A stretch of 64,000 nt of DNA from a bacterium (lineage in GTDB: Bacteria; Lernaellota; Lernaellaia; JACKCT01). Each line of letters starts with the position of its first letter. Positions within the stretch are counted from its first letter, which is position 1. This document shows positions 18,492 through 26,440 of this stretch, piece by piece. Position numbers and translations under genes: made by a program. Under the pieces are notes generated by a model. The model did not search any database, was not told the origin of the DNA, and was given only the letters and a program-made list of their open reading frames with translations. The stretch covers positions 1-64,000 of the forward strand of contig JAIOHV010000169.1 of assembly GCA_019912885.1 (NCBI GenBank), written 5' to 3'.

Positions 18492-18845
18492 TCAGTCGGT
18501 CCAGGTGTAGGTCGTCTTTCCGTTGTTGTGCTTGGTCGTGAACGTGTAGCGCGAGCTGGAGGCGTGCGAGAACACGAACGTCACCGCGGCGTCGTCGGTC
18601 AGGTTGCGGTCGTAAACGAGCAGGTCGGCGAGGTCGGAGCTGTAGCCACCGGAGATGTCGCCGCCGTGGTCGTTGTAATAGACCTCTTCGGCCAGCTTGG
18701 CGTTACGGCCGGCGCTCTGCGCCGACGAGTCGTAGGCCTTGGCGCGAAGCTCGATGAAGTTCGGGATCGCGATGAGGGCCAGGATGCCGATGATCGCGAC
18801 GACGATCATGAGTTCGATCAGGGTAAAACCTTTGCGATTACGCAT
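18492..18845 (-). CDS. Type IV pilin-like protein (copy 1)
   Basis: The 117-residue protein has a classic class III prepilin leader, MRNRKG|FTLIELMIVVAIIG, with cleavage after G6 and Glu5 of the mature form conserved, followed by one hydrophobic helix that packs the fibre core. The C-terminal globular part is short (about 85 residues) and ends in TTYTWTD without a disulphide loop. It is a PilA or pseudopilin-type subunit, which fits with a short-pilin T4P or T2S-like system. A GAGGAG lies eight bases before the ATG at 18845; the frame extends 30 codons upstream without a leader. It is almost identical to copy 2. Confidence 0.9.
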   Translation of the reverse strand: MRNRKGFTLIELMIVVAIIGILALIAIPNFIELRAKAYDSSAQSAGRNAKLAEEVYYNDHGGDISGGYSSDLADLLVYDRNLTDDAAVTFVFSHASSSRYTFTTKHNNGKTTYTWTD

Positions 18846-18918
18846 CGAAACACTCCTCTTTCTTGGTTTTTGGTTTGGTTTGGCTCGGACAAAAATCGCG
18901 TTGTGCGACGCATGAAAA

Positions 18919-18934
18919 AGCAGGGTTCGTGCCA
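18919..18934 (-). promoter_or_regulatory. Sigma-54-like promoter of pilin gene 1
   Basis: Read on the minus strand the site is TGGCACGAACCCTGCT. It keeps the GG of the -24 element and the GC of the -12 element at the right spacing, with one change from the TTGCW consensus. It lies about 74 bases upstream of the pilin ATG. Pilin genes are commonly driven by RpoN with PilR in proteobacteria. Confidence 0.7.
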
Positions 18935-19089
18935 AGCCGGTCTTTCCTTGAATTTATTGGGCTTTTTTGCGGATTCGCAGATTCACAAGACGGACAAATA
19001 GACATTTTTTGTCCGAAAAAAACCTGGACGGTGACGTTTTCCGTCGCTTTTTGAACGTCGGTTCAAAAGCCGGCCATGAATGCCACGAA

Positions 19090-19119
19090 AAAAGGGCGCG
19101 TCCGAAGACGCGCCCTTTT
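19090..19119 (-). terminator. Hairpin terminator after pilin gene 2
   Basis: A repeat of the hairpin after pilin gene 1 (GGGCGCGTC stem with a TTCG loop on the minus strand), here followed on the minus strand by six T residues. It insulates the second pilin gene from the promoter region of the first. Confidence 0.8.
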
Positions 19120-19142
19120 TGAGCGATCGATGTTGTGAGTGA

Positions 19143-19496
19143 TCAGTCGGTCCAGGTGTAGGTCGTCTTGCCGTTTTGGTGCTTGGTCGTGAACGTGTAG
19201 CGCGAGCTGGACGCGTGCGAGAACACGAACGTCACCGCGGCGTCGTCGGTCAGGTTGCGGTCGTAAACGAGCAGGTCGGAAAGATCGGAGCTGTAGCCAC
19301 CGGAGATGTCGCCGCCATGGTCGTTGTAGTAGACCTCTTCGGCCAGCTTGGCGTTACGGCCGGCGCTCTGCGCCGACGCGTCGTAGGCCTTGGCGCGAAG
19401 CTCGATGAAGTTCGGGATCGCGATGAGGGCCAAGATGCCGATGATCGCCACGACGATCATAAGCTCGATCAGGGTAAAACCTTTGCGATTGCGCAT
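19143..19496 (-). CDS. Type IV pilin-like protein (copy 2)
   Basis: The 117-residue near-duplicate of copy 1. It has the same MRNRKG|FTLIELM leader and the same C-terminal TTYTWTD, with only a few substitutions (for example KAYDAS for KAYDSS, SDLSDLL for SDLADLL and KHQNGK for KHNNGK). An AAGGAG lies seven bases before the ATG. Each copy has its own sigma-54-like promoter and TTCG-loop terminator, so they are separate transcription units. The duplication unit therefore runs from promoter to terminator and looks recent. Differences are in the exposed C-terminal part. Confidence 0.9.
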   Translation of the reverse strand: MRNRKGFTLIELMIVVAIIGILALIAIPNFIELRAKAYDASAQSAGRNAKLAEEVYYNDHGGDISGGYSSDLSDLLVYDRNLTDDAAVTFVFSHASSSRYTFTTKHQNGKTTYTWTD

Positions 19497-19563
19497 TGCA
19501 CACTCCTTTGCTCGATGCAGGGGTAAAACGTGTGGGTAAATTGTCGTTGCTGTAGAAATTCAA

Positions 19564-19579
19564 AGCAGATATCGTGCCA
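19564..19579 (-). promoter_or_regulatory. Sigma-54-like promoter of pilin gene 2
   Basis: On the minus strand the site reads TGGCACGATATCTGCT, matching the site upstream of copy 1 except in the four spacer bases. It lies about 68 bases before the ATG of copy 2. Confidence 0.72.
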
Positions 19580-19712
19580 GAACCGTAAGTCACTGTTTTT
19601 AGGCCGGTTCATATTTCTTCAACCGGTTAAATACGCGACAAAGCGACGATTTTTGTCGGCAATTTCCGTTGCCGTGACGTTTTTCGGCACCTGTCGAGCG
19701 AACTTCGTCGCT

Positions 19713-21059
19713 TCAGCGATCGGCGCCGGCGCTGTCCGCGATGGCGCGGGTCAGCGACCGGTCGAGCTTTTCGGCCAGCCGATCGATGTCCTCGTGCGTG
19801 GCGTGCAGGTGAGGTCGCAGGCGGATCGTGTCCGCGCCGGCACTGAGCAAAAGGAGCGATTCGTCCTGGAGCGCGGTTTGAATAAGCCGAGAGCGCAGAT
19901 CGGGCGTTGCGACGGTAAATCCCTGGTACACCCCCATGCCCCGGATGTTCCGGATAAGGCTCGGGTGCGTCGCGGCGAGATCGCGCAGGCGGGCGACCAG
20001 GTGCGCCTCTTTATCGGCAACCTTTTCGATGAGCCGCTCGTCACGGACGATTTCCCACTCAGCCACGAAACGCACCATGTCGGCGAGCGTGCCGCCCCAC
20101 GTGGAATCCAGCACGTTGCGGTCATCCATCGGCTCCCGCATATAAACCGCGCCGTTGCCGAATTTCTTGCCGACCGCGACGGCCTGCGGCGGGTGCGGCA
20201 GATCAAGGCGATCGACGGCGAACACGTCGCCCGTCTGTCCCCCCGCGGTCTGGACCTCGTCGAAGCCGAGAAAAACGCCGTATTCGTTAGCAAGGCTCGA
20301 CAGCTCCCGGAAAAACCACGGATCGGCGATCCGATGTCCGCCCGCGCCCTGGATCGGCTCGACGATGACTCCGCAGATTTCGCGCGCGCGTTCCTTAAAA
20401 AGGGCGCGAATCGCCGCGATGGAGACTTCCGCGCGGCGGCGGTTTTCCTCGGCCGGCGCGTCGGCGTCCACGGCGGGAAATTCCGCCTGCACGTTTTGTG
20501 CGAACAGCCCTTGAAAGCCCCGCGTCGCGACGGGATCGTGCGAAAGGCGCGTGACGTTCAGCGCGAAAACGGTGCGTCCGTGGAATGCCTGATCGAAGTA
20601 GAGAAAGCGGCGCGGACCGTCCGAGCGGCCTTCGCGCGCCTCACGCTCGTCGTGGAGATGGATGAAATATTTCATCATGTTCTCCACGGCCTCGGCGCCG
20701 GAGTTGACGACGTAGACCTCGAGCTTCGGGTTTCGCATGCAACGCGGCGCGATCTCATGCAATAGCCGGTAATAAGCAACGCATTCCGGCGTCAGGAAAT
20801 CCGGATTCGCGGTCTTGTTGTTGGCGGCGGCGACCAGACGGGCGACGTAGCCCGGCTCGCTCATGCGCGGATCGTTGTGCGCAATGAGCTTGGCGCCAAA
20901 ATAGCCGGCCCAGTCGAAAATCTCCTGCCCGTCCACCGTGACGAGATACATTCCATGACCGCGTGCCAGATCGAGCGCGAACGGCCACGGCTGGGCGATG
21001 ACGTAACGGGACAGCTCATCGAGGAGGGCGGCGCTTTGGGGGCCGGGAAAGCGGTTCAT
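19713..21059 (-). CDS. lat: L-lysine 6-aminotransferase-like class III aminotransferase
   Basis: The 448-residue PLP enzyme has fold-type I, class III marks: NSGAEAVENMMKY, AFHGRTVFAL, VEPIQGAGG, FDEVQTAGGQTG and AVGKKFGN with the PLP lysine at about K298-K299. The STWGGTLADMVRF, AGADTIRLRP and TANPDFLTPE blocks are closer to L-lysine epsilon-aminotransferase (Lat) than to ornithine or GABA enzymes. Lat moves the epsilon amino group of lysine to 2-oxoglutarate in the cytosol. The start at 21059 is chosen because upstream codons fall in an AAGATTG repeat tract. No piperideine dehydrogenase or lactam genes are beside it. Confidence 0.75.
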   Translation of the reverse strand: MNRFPGPQSAALLDELSRYVIAQPWPFALDLARGHGMYLVTVDGQEIFDWAGYFGAKLIAHNDPRMSEPGYVARLVAAANNKTANPDFLTPECVAYYRLLHEIAPRCMRNPKLEVYVVNSGAEAVENMMKYFIHLHDEREAREGRSDGPRRFLYFDQAFHGRTVFALNVTRLSHDPVATRGFQGLFAQNVQAEFPAVDADAPAEENRRRAEVSIAAIRALFKERAREICGVIVEPIQGAGGHRIADPWFFRELSSLANEYGVFLGFDEVQTAGGQTGDVFAVDRLDLPHPPQAVAVGKKFGNGAVYMREPMDDRNVLDSTWGGTLADMVRFVAEWEIVRDERLIEKVADKEAHLVARLRDLAATHPSLIRNIRGMGVYQGFTVATPDLRSRLIQTALQDESLLLLSAGADTIRLRPHLHATHEDIDRLAEKLDRSLTRAIADSAGADR

Positions 21060-21061
21060 TG

Positions 21062-21095
21062 GAAATTGAAGATTGAAGATCGAAGATTGAAGATC
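21062..21095. repeat. GAAGATTGAAGAT tandem microrepeat
   Basis: About four imperfect GAAGATTGAAGATCG units abut the start of the aminotransferase gene. A reverse-orientation copy (CAATCTTCAAACTTC) lies at about 21615-21645, so the four-helix-bundle gene sits between two inverted repeat tracts. Confidence 0.5.
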
Positions 21096-21162
21096 GGAAT
21101 CGCAACGACGATTCGCATGGGACGACGGCGGCCACGGAATTGGATCACTCGCGCCCGTGCGG

Positions 21163-21546
21163 TCATCGGGATTTCCGGATTGCCGACGCGGCTGCATTCG
21201 CGCGTGCCGTCTTCATGGATGCAACGACGATGGCGAGAATTTCGTTCGCTTCCTTCTCGAGGTCGGCGAGTTTTTCATGCCTGACGATATTCGATTCGAC
21301 GAGAAGTTCGAGCCAATAGATCGCTTCGTCGCACTCCTCGTGCACGATCGCGAGTTTCGCGATGAAAGCCGCTTTCGACTGAGCGCGGCACGCGGCGCGG
21401 TAATTCGCGCCGACCGACATCGCGCTACGAAGCAATTGTCGTCCGATCGTTTCCGCGGTCGATGATTTGGGTAACGCATTGACCAGCCGAATCGTGCGGA
21501 GGGCGAATTGTTTTGTCCGCGCCTTGAATGCCTCGGCCTGCGTCAT
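21163..21546 (-). CDS. Four helix bundle protein (23S rRNA intervening-sequence protein family)
   Basis: The 127-residue all-helical protein matches the TIGR02436 family: FALRTIRLVNALPKSSTAETIGRQLLRSAMSVGANYRAACRA, followed by EECDEAIYWLELL and a final helix. Members are encoded in 23S rRNA intervening sequences of Leptospira and others, or as free-standing genes, and their function is not settled. Here it stands alone between inverted AAGATTG-type repeat tracts. That makes it a candidate mobile or repeat-linked cassette. The start at 21546 gives the family's normal N-terminus. Confidence 0.82.
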   Translation of the reverse strand: MTQAEAFKARTKQFALRTIRLVNALPKSSTAETIGRQLLRSAMSVGANYRAACRAQSKAAFIAKLAIVHEECDEAIYWLELLVESNIVRHEKLADLEKEANEILAIVVASMKTARANAAASAIRKSR

Positions 21547-21639
21547 TCGGAAATCCCCGCGAGCGCATTCGGAAGCCCGCCCCGCGACCTCGCACGGAGC
21601 GCGGGTTTCGTTCAATCTTCAAACTTCAATCTTCAATCT

Positions 21640-24345
21640 TCAATCAAACGCGATCGTCCACGAGACGCTTTTAAATTGATCGCCGTCCACCAGCGCATCG
21701 TCCTCCACGGTGAAGAACAGATCGAGGACCTTCCCGCCGGCGACGTCGGTCGTCGCGGCGGAATCGCCGGTGATGGTGACGCCGGCCGGAAGATCGAAGG
21801 CGTAATCATCGAACGAATAACCGTCGGGAATGAAAAACGCGACATGATGCTCGAACGGCGCGAACGCGGTGCCGGCGGCGGCCTCCTGCGTTCCGGTCAG
21901 CGTTTTCGCGTCGCCGTCCCAGGCGATGTCGTCGATCACCTTCACGCCGCCGAGCACGTGGCGATTCGTGCCGAGAAACTGCGGGCGATCGAGCACCGGG
22001 CGCAGCGCGACGACGCGCGGCGCGTGCGCGGGCACGAAGGCCTCGATCTCGTCCGTCACCGTTCCGAGGAATTCCTCCGTGAAGAACTCGTACGCGTGCC
22101 ACGCCGCCTTGTCGGGCACGCCGGCATCCGCGAGATCGACGGTGTATGTTCGGTCCTCGTCCGCAATCGTCCCGTATGGCCACACCGACATGTCGAGGTT
22201 TGAACCCCAGTTCAAAACGCCGATGACGTGGTAAGGCTCGGTGAAATCGTCGACCGGCAGCGACCATATCTCCGGGTATTCGCGCTCGAACAGGTCGATC
22301 GGCCGGCCGGCAACGCCGTACGGAGGAAGGATGCGACGATAACCGTCCAGCGCCTCGGGCGTCAGGTCAACCAGGCGATCGCCGATCTTCACGAGGCCGC
22401 CGCCGAGGGCGACGGAGGTCGCGAACGTCATCGACTCGTTCCATGTCAGGGGCGGAAATTGCTCCTCCTTGTGAGCGCGGAAGAAGATGAGATCGGGGTG
22501 GTTCACCCACACGCGCCCGTGCAGCCACCACGAGCGCGCCGCGTCACGGTACATCGGTTTCAGGCCCTGGTTCGTGATGAGGTCCGTCGGGCTTTCGCCC
22601 TCGAAAACAGGCATGGTGTCGAGCGTCAGCCGCACCGAATCGACGAGGCCGTAGTTCCATCCCTTGATCGCCACGTTCAGGAAAAACACGTCCGGACCGA
22701 TGACCTCGCGGATCGCCTTCACGCCCGCGCGGTAGAACTCGCCGCGCGTGTAGCTGTCGTCGTGCCAGTCGCCGCTGATGACGCCCTGGTAGGCGAAATC
22801 GAGCTTGATCCACTCGATCCCCCAATCGACGAGGTCGCCGATGACGTCTTTCAGGTGGTCGATGACCTCCGGGTTCGTCAGGTCGAGAACCGGCTCGTCG
22901 CCCGACACGATCCCGTAAAGTGGGCCGGCGAACCATTCGGGGTGATCGGCATAAACATCGGAATCGTCCGTCGCGCCGTACGCGGAAATCCATAGCCCCG
23001 TGTGGAAGCCGAGCGACTTCGCGCGGCTCATCAGCCATTCGAGGCCGTTCATGCCGCCGTGGTCGGGAAAGCGCGCCGCGTTCACGACCCAGTCGCCGTT
23101 TTCGGTGGACCAGCCGTCGTCGAGCTGAAAATAATTCATACCCCAACGACGCAGTTCGCTATCGGCGAAATCCATGTTGTCGAGGATGATCTCCTCGTCG
23201 ATGTTCGTTCCATATCCTCCCGACGATCCGCTTCCCGACCACGAGTTCCAGCCCGCGGGCACGCCGATCTCCGGGTGCTTCTCGAGCCACGTCACGATTT
23301 CGAGCCACGCCTTCAGCCGGTCGCCATAGGTTTCAAGCGCGTCGAACGGGGAGGTCTGCGTGAAATCCAGGGCGAACAACTCCGAGTAGATCGACGCGCC
23401 CGCGGCCAGCGTTTTGGCCGGCTCGTATTCGGCCGCGGCGTGGAGGGCCTGGCCGAACCCGTCGCCGAGCGGCGGGCCGGAATACACGACCGGATGCCCA
23501 ACCTCGAATGTCAGGAAGCCCGCGGACAGGCTGCGCCCGGTCGCGAGGTTGTGAATGAGCGCGCTCCACGTCGAAAGCGCGGGCGTGGTGCCGGCAAAGA
23601 TCGGCGAGATGAACTCGAGGTAGTTGAACGCGCCGTTGGTGAGAAGGCGCAGATCCTTCGGCGCGCCGAAATTCATGTGCCCATCCGGCGGATCAGCGTG
23701 CAGCGGATAGATCGCGCCGATCTGAATCTCCTCGCCGGTCGTGTTCTCGACGCGCACGTCCGAGAGCACCACGCCCTGTCCGTGGATCAACATGAATGTT
23801 TGGATAAGATCGGGCGCGCCGGCGAGGCCGCCGCGCTCGACCTTGAGCCACATGCCTCCACCGAGCGCGTTTGCCCCGTTTCCCGCGGACCAGGACAGGA
23901 ACGGCAGATCGCTGCTTCGCCAAACGGCCTTCGGGAAGATGACGCCCGTTCGCGCGAGCGCCTGCGCGTTGACGACAATCGCGTCACCATTCGCGTCGTG
24001 GATCGAGTATCGCCCGAACGGCGTGTGGTAGCGGAGAGTGACGCGATCGTTTTCGATGACGATGTCATTGCCCTCGACGCGCACGGATACCTCGCCGCCA
24101 TCGCCGGTATCGTCGTCCGCGTCGTCGTCGTCCACATCGTCGTCGGCGTCATCGTCAACGGCGTCGTCGTCCGTCTCGTCGTCATCCGCCGCGTCGTCGT
24201 CCGCCGTGTCGTCGTCATCGTCCAGGCGCGGCAACGGTCCGGTTCCATCGTCGCCGCCGGCGGTCGCCGGATCGGAGCACTCGCAGGAGATGCCAAACGC
24301 GCAGACGAAAAACAGGGCCGCGAGGATCGGGAGGATTTTTTGCAT
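21640..24345 (-). CDS. Lipoprotein alpha-galactosidase (GH36/GH27 clan) with Asp-rich tether
   Basis: The 901-residue protein begins with a signal peptide and a lipobox-like FGISC, then an Asp-rich linker of about 45 residues (DDDD with T, A, E or V spacers). A beta-sandwich domain leads to a (beta/alpha)8 barrel with VPAGWNSWSGSG, YFQLDDGW, GLWISAYGATDD and the nucleophile Asp516 in WIKLDF, as in clan GH-D alpha-galactosidases. A C-terminal beta domain closes the protein. It should act on the cell surface or in the periplasm on alpha-galactosides. No transporter or other glycosidase is adjacent. The last codons abut an AAGATTG repeat tract. Confidence 0.85.
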   Translation of the reverse strand: MQKILPILAALFFVCAFGISCECSDPATAGGDDGTGPLPRLDDDDDTADDDAADDDETDDDAVDDDADDDVDDDDADDDTGDGGEVSVRVEGNDIVIENDRVTLRYHTPFGRYSIHDANGDAIVVNAQALARTGVIFPKAVWRSSDLPFLSWSAGNGANALGGGMWLKVERGGLAGAPDLIQTFMLIHGQGVVLSDVRVENTTGEEIQIGAIYPLHADPPDGHMNFGAPKDLRLLTNGAFNYLEFISPIFAGTTPALSTWSALIHNLATGRSLSAGFLTFEVGHPVVYSGPPLGDGFGQALHAAAEYEPAKTLAAGASIYSELFALDFTQTSPFDALETYGDRLKAWLEIVTWLEKHPEIGVPAGWNSWSGSGSSGGYGTNIDEEIILDNMDFADSELRRWGMNYFQLDDGWSTENGDWVVNAARFPDHGGMNGLEWLMSRAKSLGFHTGLWISAYGATDDSDVYADHPEWFAGPLYGIVSGDEPVLDLTNPEVIDHLKDVIGDLVDWGIEWIKLDFAYQGVISGDWHDDSYTRGEFYRAGVKAIREVIGPDVFFLNVAIKGWNYGLVDSVRLTLDTMPVFEGESPTDLITNQGLKPMYRDAARSWWLHGRVWVNHPDLIFFRAHKEEQFPPLTWNESMTFATSVALGGGLVKIGDRLVDLTPEALDGYRRILPPYGVAGRPIDLFEREYPEIWSLPVDDFTEPYHVIGVLNWGSNLDMSVWPYGTIADEDRTYTVDLADAGVPDKAAWHAYEFFTEEFLGTVTDEIEAFVPAHAPRVVALRPVLDRPQFLGTNRHVLGGVKVIDDIAWDGDAKTLTGTQEAAAGTAFAPFEHHVAFFIPDGYSFDDYAFDLPAGVTITGDSAATTDVAGGKVLDLFFTVEDDALVDGDQFKSVSWTIAFD

Positions 24346-24400
24346 GCGGCTTATATGCGATAAATCATCGGCCGCGCCAAGGGGCGCCGGGTCAAGCCCC

Positions 24401-24432
24401 CGGGAGCGCAGGCGTCCCGCCTGCTTCGAAGC
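24401..24432. repeat. REP-like palindrome copy 1
   Basis: A GGAGCGCAGGCGTCCCGCCTGCTTCGAAGC-type imperfect palindrome. It is reverse-oriented relative to the copies at 25071 and 32720. It starts the 270-base gene-free stretch between the alpha-galactosidase and pilin-like genes. Confidence 0.65.
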
Positions 24433-24584
24433 GATGCCCGAGCCGCGAGCGCCGCCGAGCGGTTTCTTCCGCAGCTCGACAAGGTTTGTCTATCCGCAGA
24501 TTCCACCGATTTCGCCGATCGAACGGAACGCGGGGCCACACCACTTTCAAATACCAACGGAGTTCGCGTTGTCGGGCGGCAAAT

Positions 24585-24612
24585 CCCCGGGACCGCAGGT
24601 GTCCTCACCTGC
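24585..24612. repeat. REP-like palindrome copy 2
   Basis: GGGACCGCAGGTGTCCTCACCTGC: a GCAGGTG/CACCTGC stem with a four-base loop, flanked by CCCGGGAC. It abuts the stop codon of the pilin-like gene and could act as a 3' hairpin for its mRNA. Confidence 0.7.
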
Positions 24613-24616
24613 CTTT

Positions 24617-25024
24617 TCAGTCCGTCCAAGTGTAGGTCGTGTTTCCGTTCGCGTGGCGCGTCGTGAACGTGTAGCGCGAGATTGATGCGTGAAGAAACTC
24701 GAACGTCACGGACGGATCGTGCGTCAGTGTACGGTCGTACGCGAGTAGATCGACAAGTTCCGACGTGTAATGCTCCCGGTCGTGGTGATCGTTCCAAAAA
24801 ACTTCCTGCATGATCTTTGCCTGTCGGCCGACGTCCATCGCCGCCTCGTCGTTGAGTACCGAGGGTTTGAAAATGCGATAGTAAATGCGCACCGAGGGTT
24901 TAAAAACGCGTTGCTCGATTTCGTCGCGGATTTCGTCACGTACATGTGGCAATACGGTAGCAACGGAAACGGCAATCAGCGCGAAAATTATCGCGACGAC
25001 AAATTGATCGCGTCGGCTATTCAT
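24617..25024 (-). CDS. Pilin-like protein without a prepilin leader
   Basis: The 135-residue product aligns over its C-terminal half with the two pilins: QAKIMQEVFWNDHHDREHYTSELVDLLAYDRTLTHDPSVTFEFLHASISRYTFTTRHANGNTTYTWTD keeps the same pattern as the pilins' globular part. The N-terminus is a plain hydrophobic helix (QFVVAIIFALIAVSVATVL) without the G|FTLIE cleavage and methylation motif. It is therefore probably not processed by prepilin peptidase. It may stay membrane-bound as a pilus-base or regulatory protein, or be a decayed paralogue. No sigma-54-like site was found upstream. Confidence 0.7.
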   Translation of the reverse strand: MNSRRDQFVVAIIFALIAVSVATVLPHVRDEIRDEIEQRVFKPSVRIYYRIFKPSVLNDEAAMDVGRQAKIMQEVFWNDHHDREHYTSELVDLLAYDRTLTHDPSVTFEFLHASISRYTFTTRHANGNTTYTWTD

Positions 25025-25429
25025 GCGCCAGATACTCCAGGAGACAAGTCCAGTACCATTCTACGCTTTTCGAAGCAGGTGGGGACACCTGCGGTCCCAG
25101 GGAGGAGCCGCACCGGGTAAAGCGGACGCGAGGTATTTGAAAGCGCGTCGACTCGACGGATTTTCCCATCGGCGAAATCCGCGGATGCGTTCTTGCGATG
25201 GTCTTCCCAACTTCCCAACTCCCCAACTTCCAAAGCAGGCGGGACGCCCGCGCTCCCGGCGAATCGCAATCGAAGCGGGCGGGCCGCCCGCGGTCCCGGG
25301 GATCCGAAGCAGGCGGGACCCCGCTCCGAGCGGGGCTCCCGGCGCCGCGCGCGCGAATTTGACCGCGCCCCGCTTGCCCGTGTGCGTGGGCGTGCCTATA
25401 CTCCGGGCGCTTTTCGGGAAGGATGGATC
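25025..25429. repeat. 405-base intergenic cluster of REP-like palindromes
   Basis: No gene is supported here. Four copies of the GCAGGYG palindrome family lie at about 25071-25103, 25231-25260, 25271-25302 and 25305-25345, separated by a GGTATTTGAAAGC unit, a CGGCGAAATCCGCGGATGCG unit and CTTCCCAACT tandem repeats. The last 80 bases hold the promoter region of the next gene. Confidence 0.65.
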
Positions 25430-26281
25430 ATGAGAGGACTCGCACTTCGCGTTGTCGTGGGGCTTGCCGTCATCGCGGGCCTTGGCGTTACCGGATCGGC
25501 CGTCGCCGGCACGATCTCCATCAGCACCGGGACGAGGATGGTGGAATTGCCGCCCGTCGTGTCGGATACCGGCGAAACGACGGGAGGCGGCGCGGGGATC
25601 GAGGTCACGGTCGCCAACGGCGGCGACGAGGCCGCGCGCAACGTTCAGGCGCACCTGACCTTCCTTGGCAAGACGACGCCCGGCGAGAAGTGGGACAAGC
25701 TCGATCCCAAGGAAGAAAAGACCTACGTGTTCCCCTTGCAGTCGCCGCCGGACAAACCGGGCATCTACCCCGCGCTTCTCACCGTGGAATTCGCGGACCT
25801 GAATCTCTATCCGTTCACCGCGCTAAACCTCGCGCCGGTGCCGGTGGGGCCCGAATACGATCAGGCCAAGGTCTTCGGCAAGATCAACGACCTGGAATTC
25901 AAGAAGTCCGGCCTGCTCGAAATCACGATCAAGAACGAAAACGACGCTCCCAAGACGATCACCGGAACGGTGTTCGGCCCGCGCGAATACGTCGTCGAGC
26001 CCAAGGACTTCACCGTCGAGCTAGGGCCGAACGAGCAAAAGACGCACAGCGTGCGTGTCGAGAATTTCTCCGCGCGCGCCGACGCGACCTACACCGTGTT
26101 CGTCGCGCTCGAATACGACGACGCGGCAGGTCACTACACCTTTCCGCTCGCCGCGCGCACCAAGGTGCTGCAGGGGGGCATGACGCCCGCGATGCGCAAT
26201 GCCATCATCGGCGCCGCCGCGGGCGTGCTGGTGATCGCGATCGGATTCGAGGTGATGCGGCGGTCACGGCGGCGGCGTTAA
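25430..26281 (+). CDS. Exported protein with Ig-like (CARDB-type) domains and C-terminal anchor
   Basis: The 283-residue protein has a signal peptide (RGLALRVVVGLAVIAGLGVTGSAVAG). Two beta-rich repeats follow, of the kind seen in CARDB or NPCBM-associated domains: VTVANGGDEAARNVQAHLTFLGK, then ITIKNENDAPKTITGTVFGPREYVV with a terminal EQKTHSVRVENFS. The C-terminus has one membrane helix (AIIGAAAGVLVIAIGFEVM) and a basic RRSRRRR end. It is a type I membrane protein with its domains outside the cytosol, and it may bind or display another surface factor. The ATG at 25430 follows GGAAGGA seven bases upstream. Confidence 0.7.
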   Translation: MRGLALRVVVGLAVIAGLGVTGSAVAGTISISTGTRMVELPPVVSDTGETTGGGAGIEVTVANGGDEAARNVQAHLTFLGKTTPGEKWDKLDPKEEKTYVFPLQSPPDKPGIYPALLTVEFADLNLYPFTALNLAPVPVGPEYDQAKVFGKINDLEFKKSGLLEITIKNENDAPKTITGTVFGPREYVVEPKDFTVELGPNEQKTHSVRVENFSARADATYTVFVALEYDDAAGHYTFPLAARTKVLQGGMTPAMRNAIIGAAAGVLVIAIGFEVMRRSRRRR

Positions 26282-26337
26282 GCCGCGTACCGCTGCCCAT
26301 GCGCCGCCGGTGAAACAACATCCTCCGCCGGTCTTGG

Positions 26338-26380
26338 CGATGGACATCATGGACGGCATGGACATTATGGACCGGCACAT
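26338..26380. repeat. ATGGAC-family intergenic repeat
   Basis: Five ATGGACAT- or ATGGACGG-type units between two membrane-protein genes. Confidence 0.55.
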
Positions 26381-26440
26381 TAGACCCTCGATGCTCCCTG
26401 TGTTCTCCGTCGATATGGTGCGTTTCCCATCCGCGATTTC

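Noticed and set aside
24038-24685. Ser-rich frame on the plus strand opposite the alpha-galactosidase N-terminus
   Set aside because: Poly-Ser is the antisense reading of the Asp-rich linker; there is no start signal or domain.
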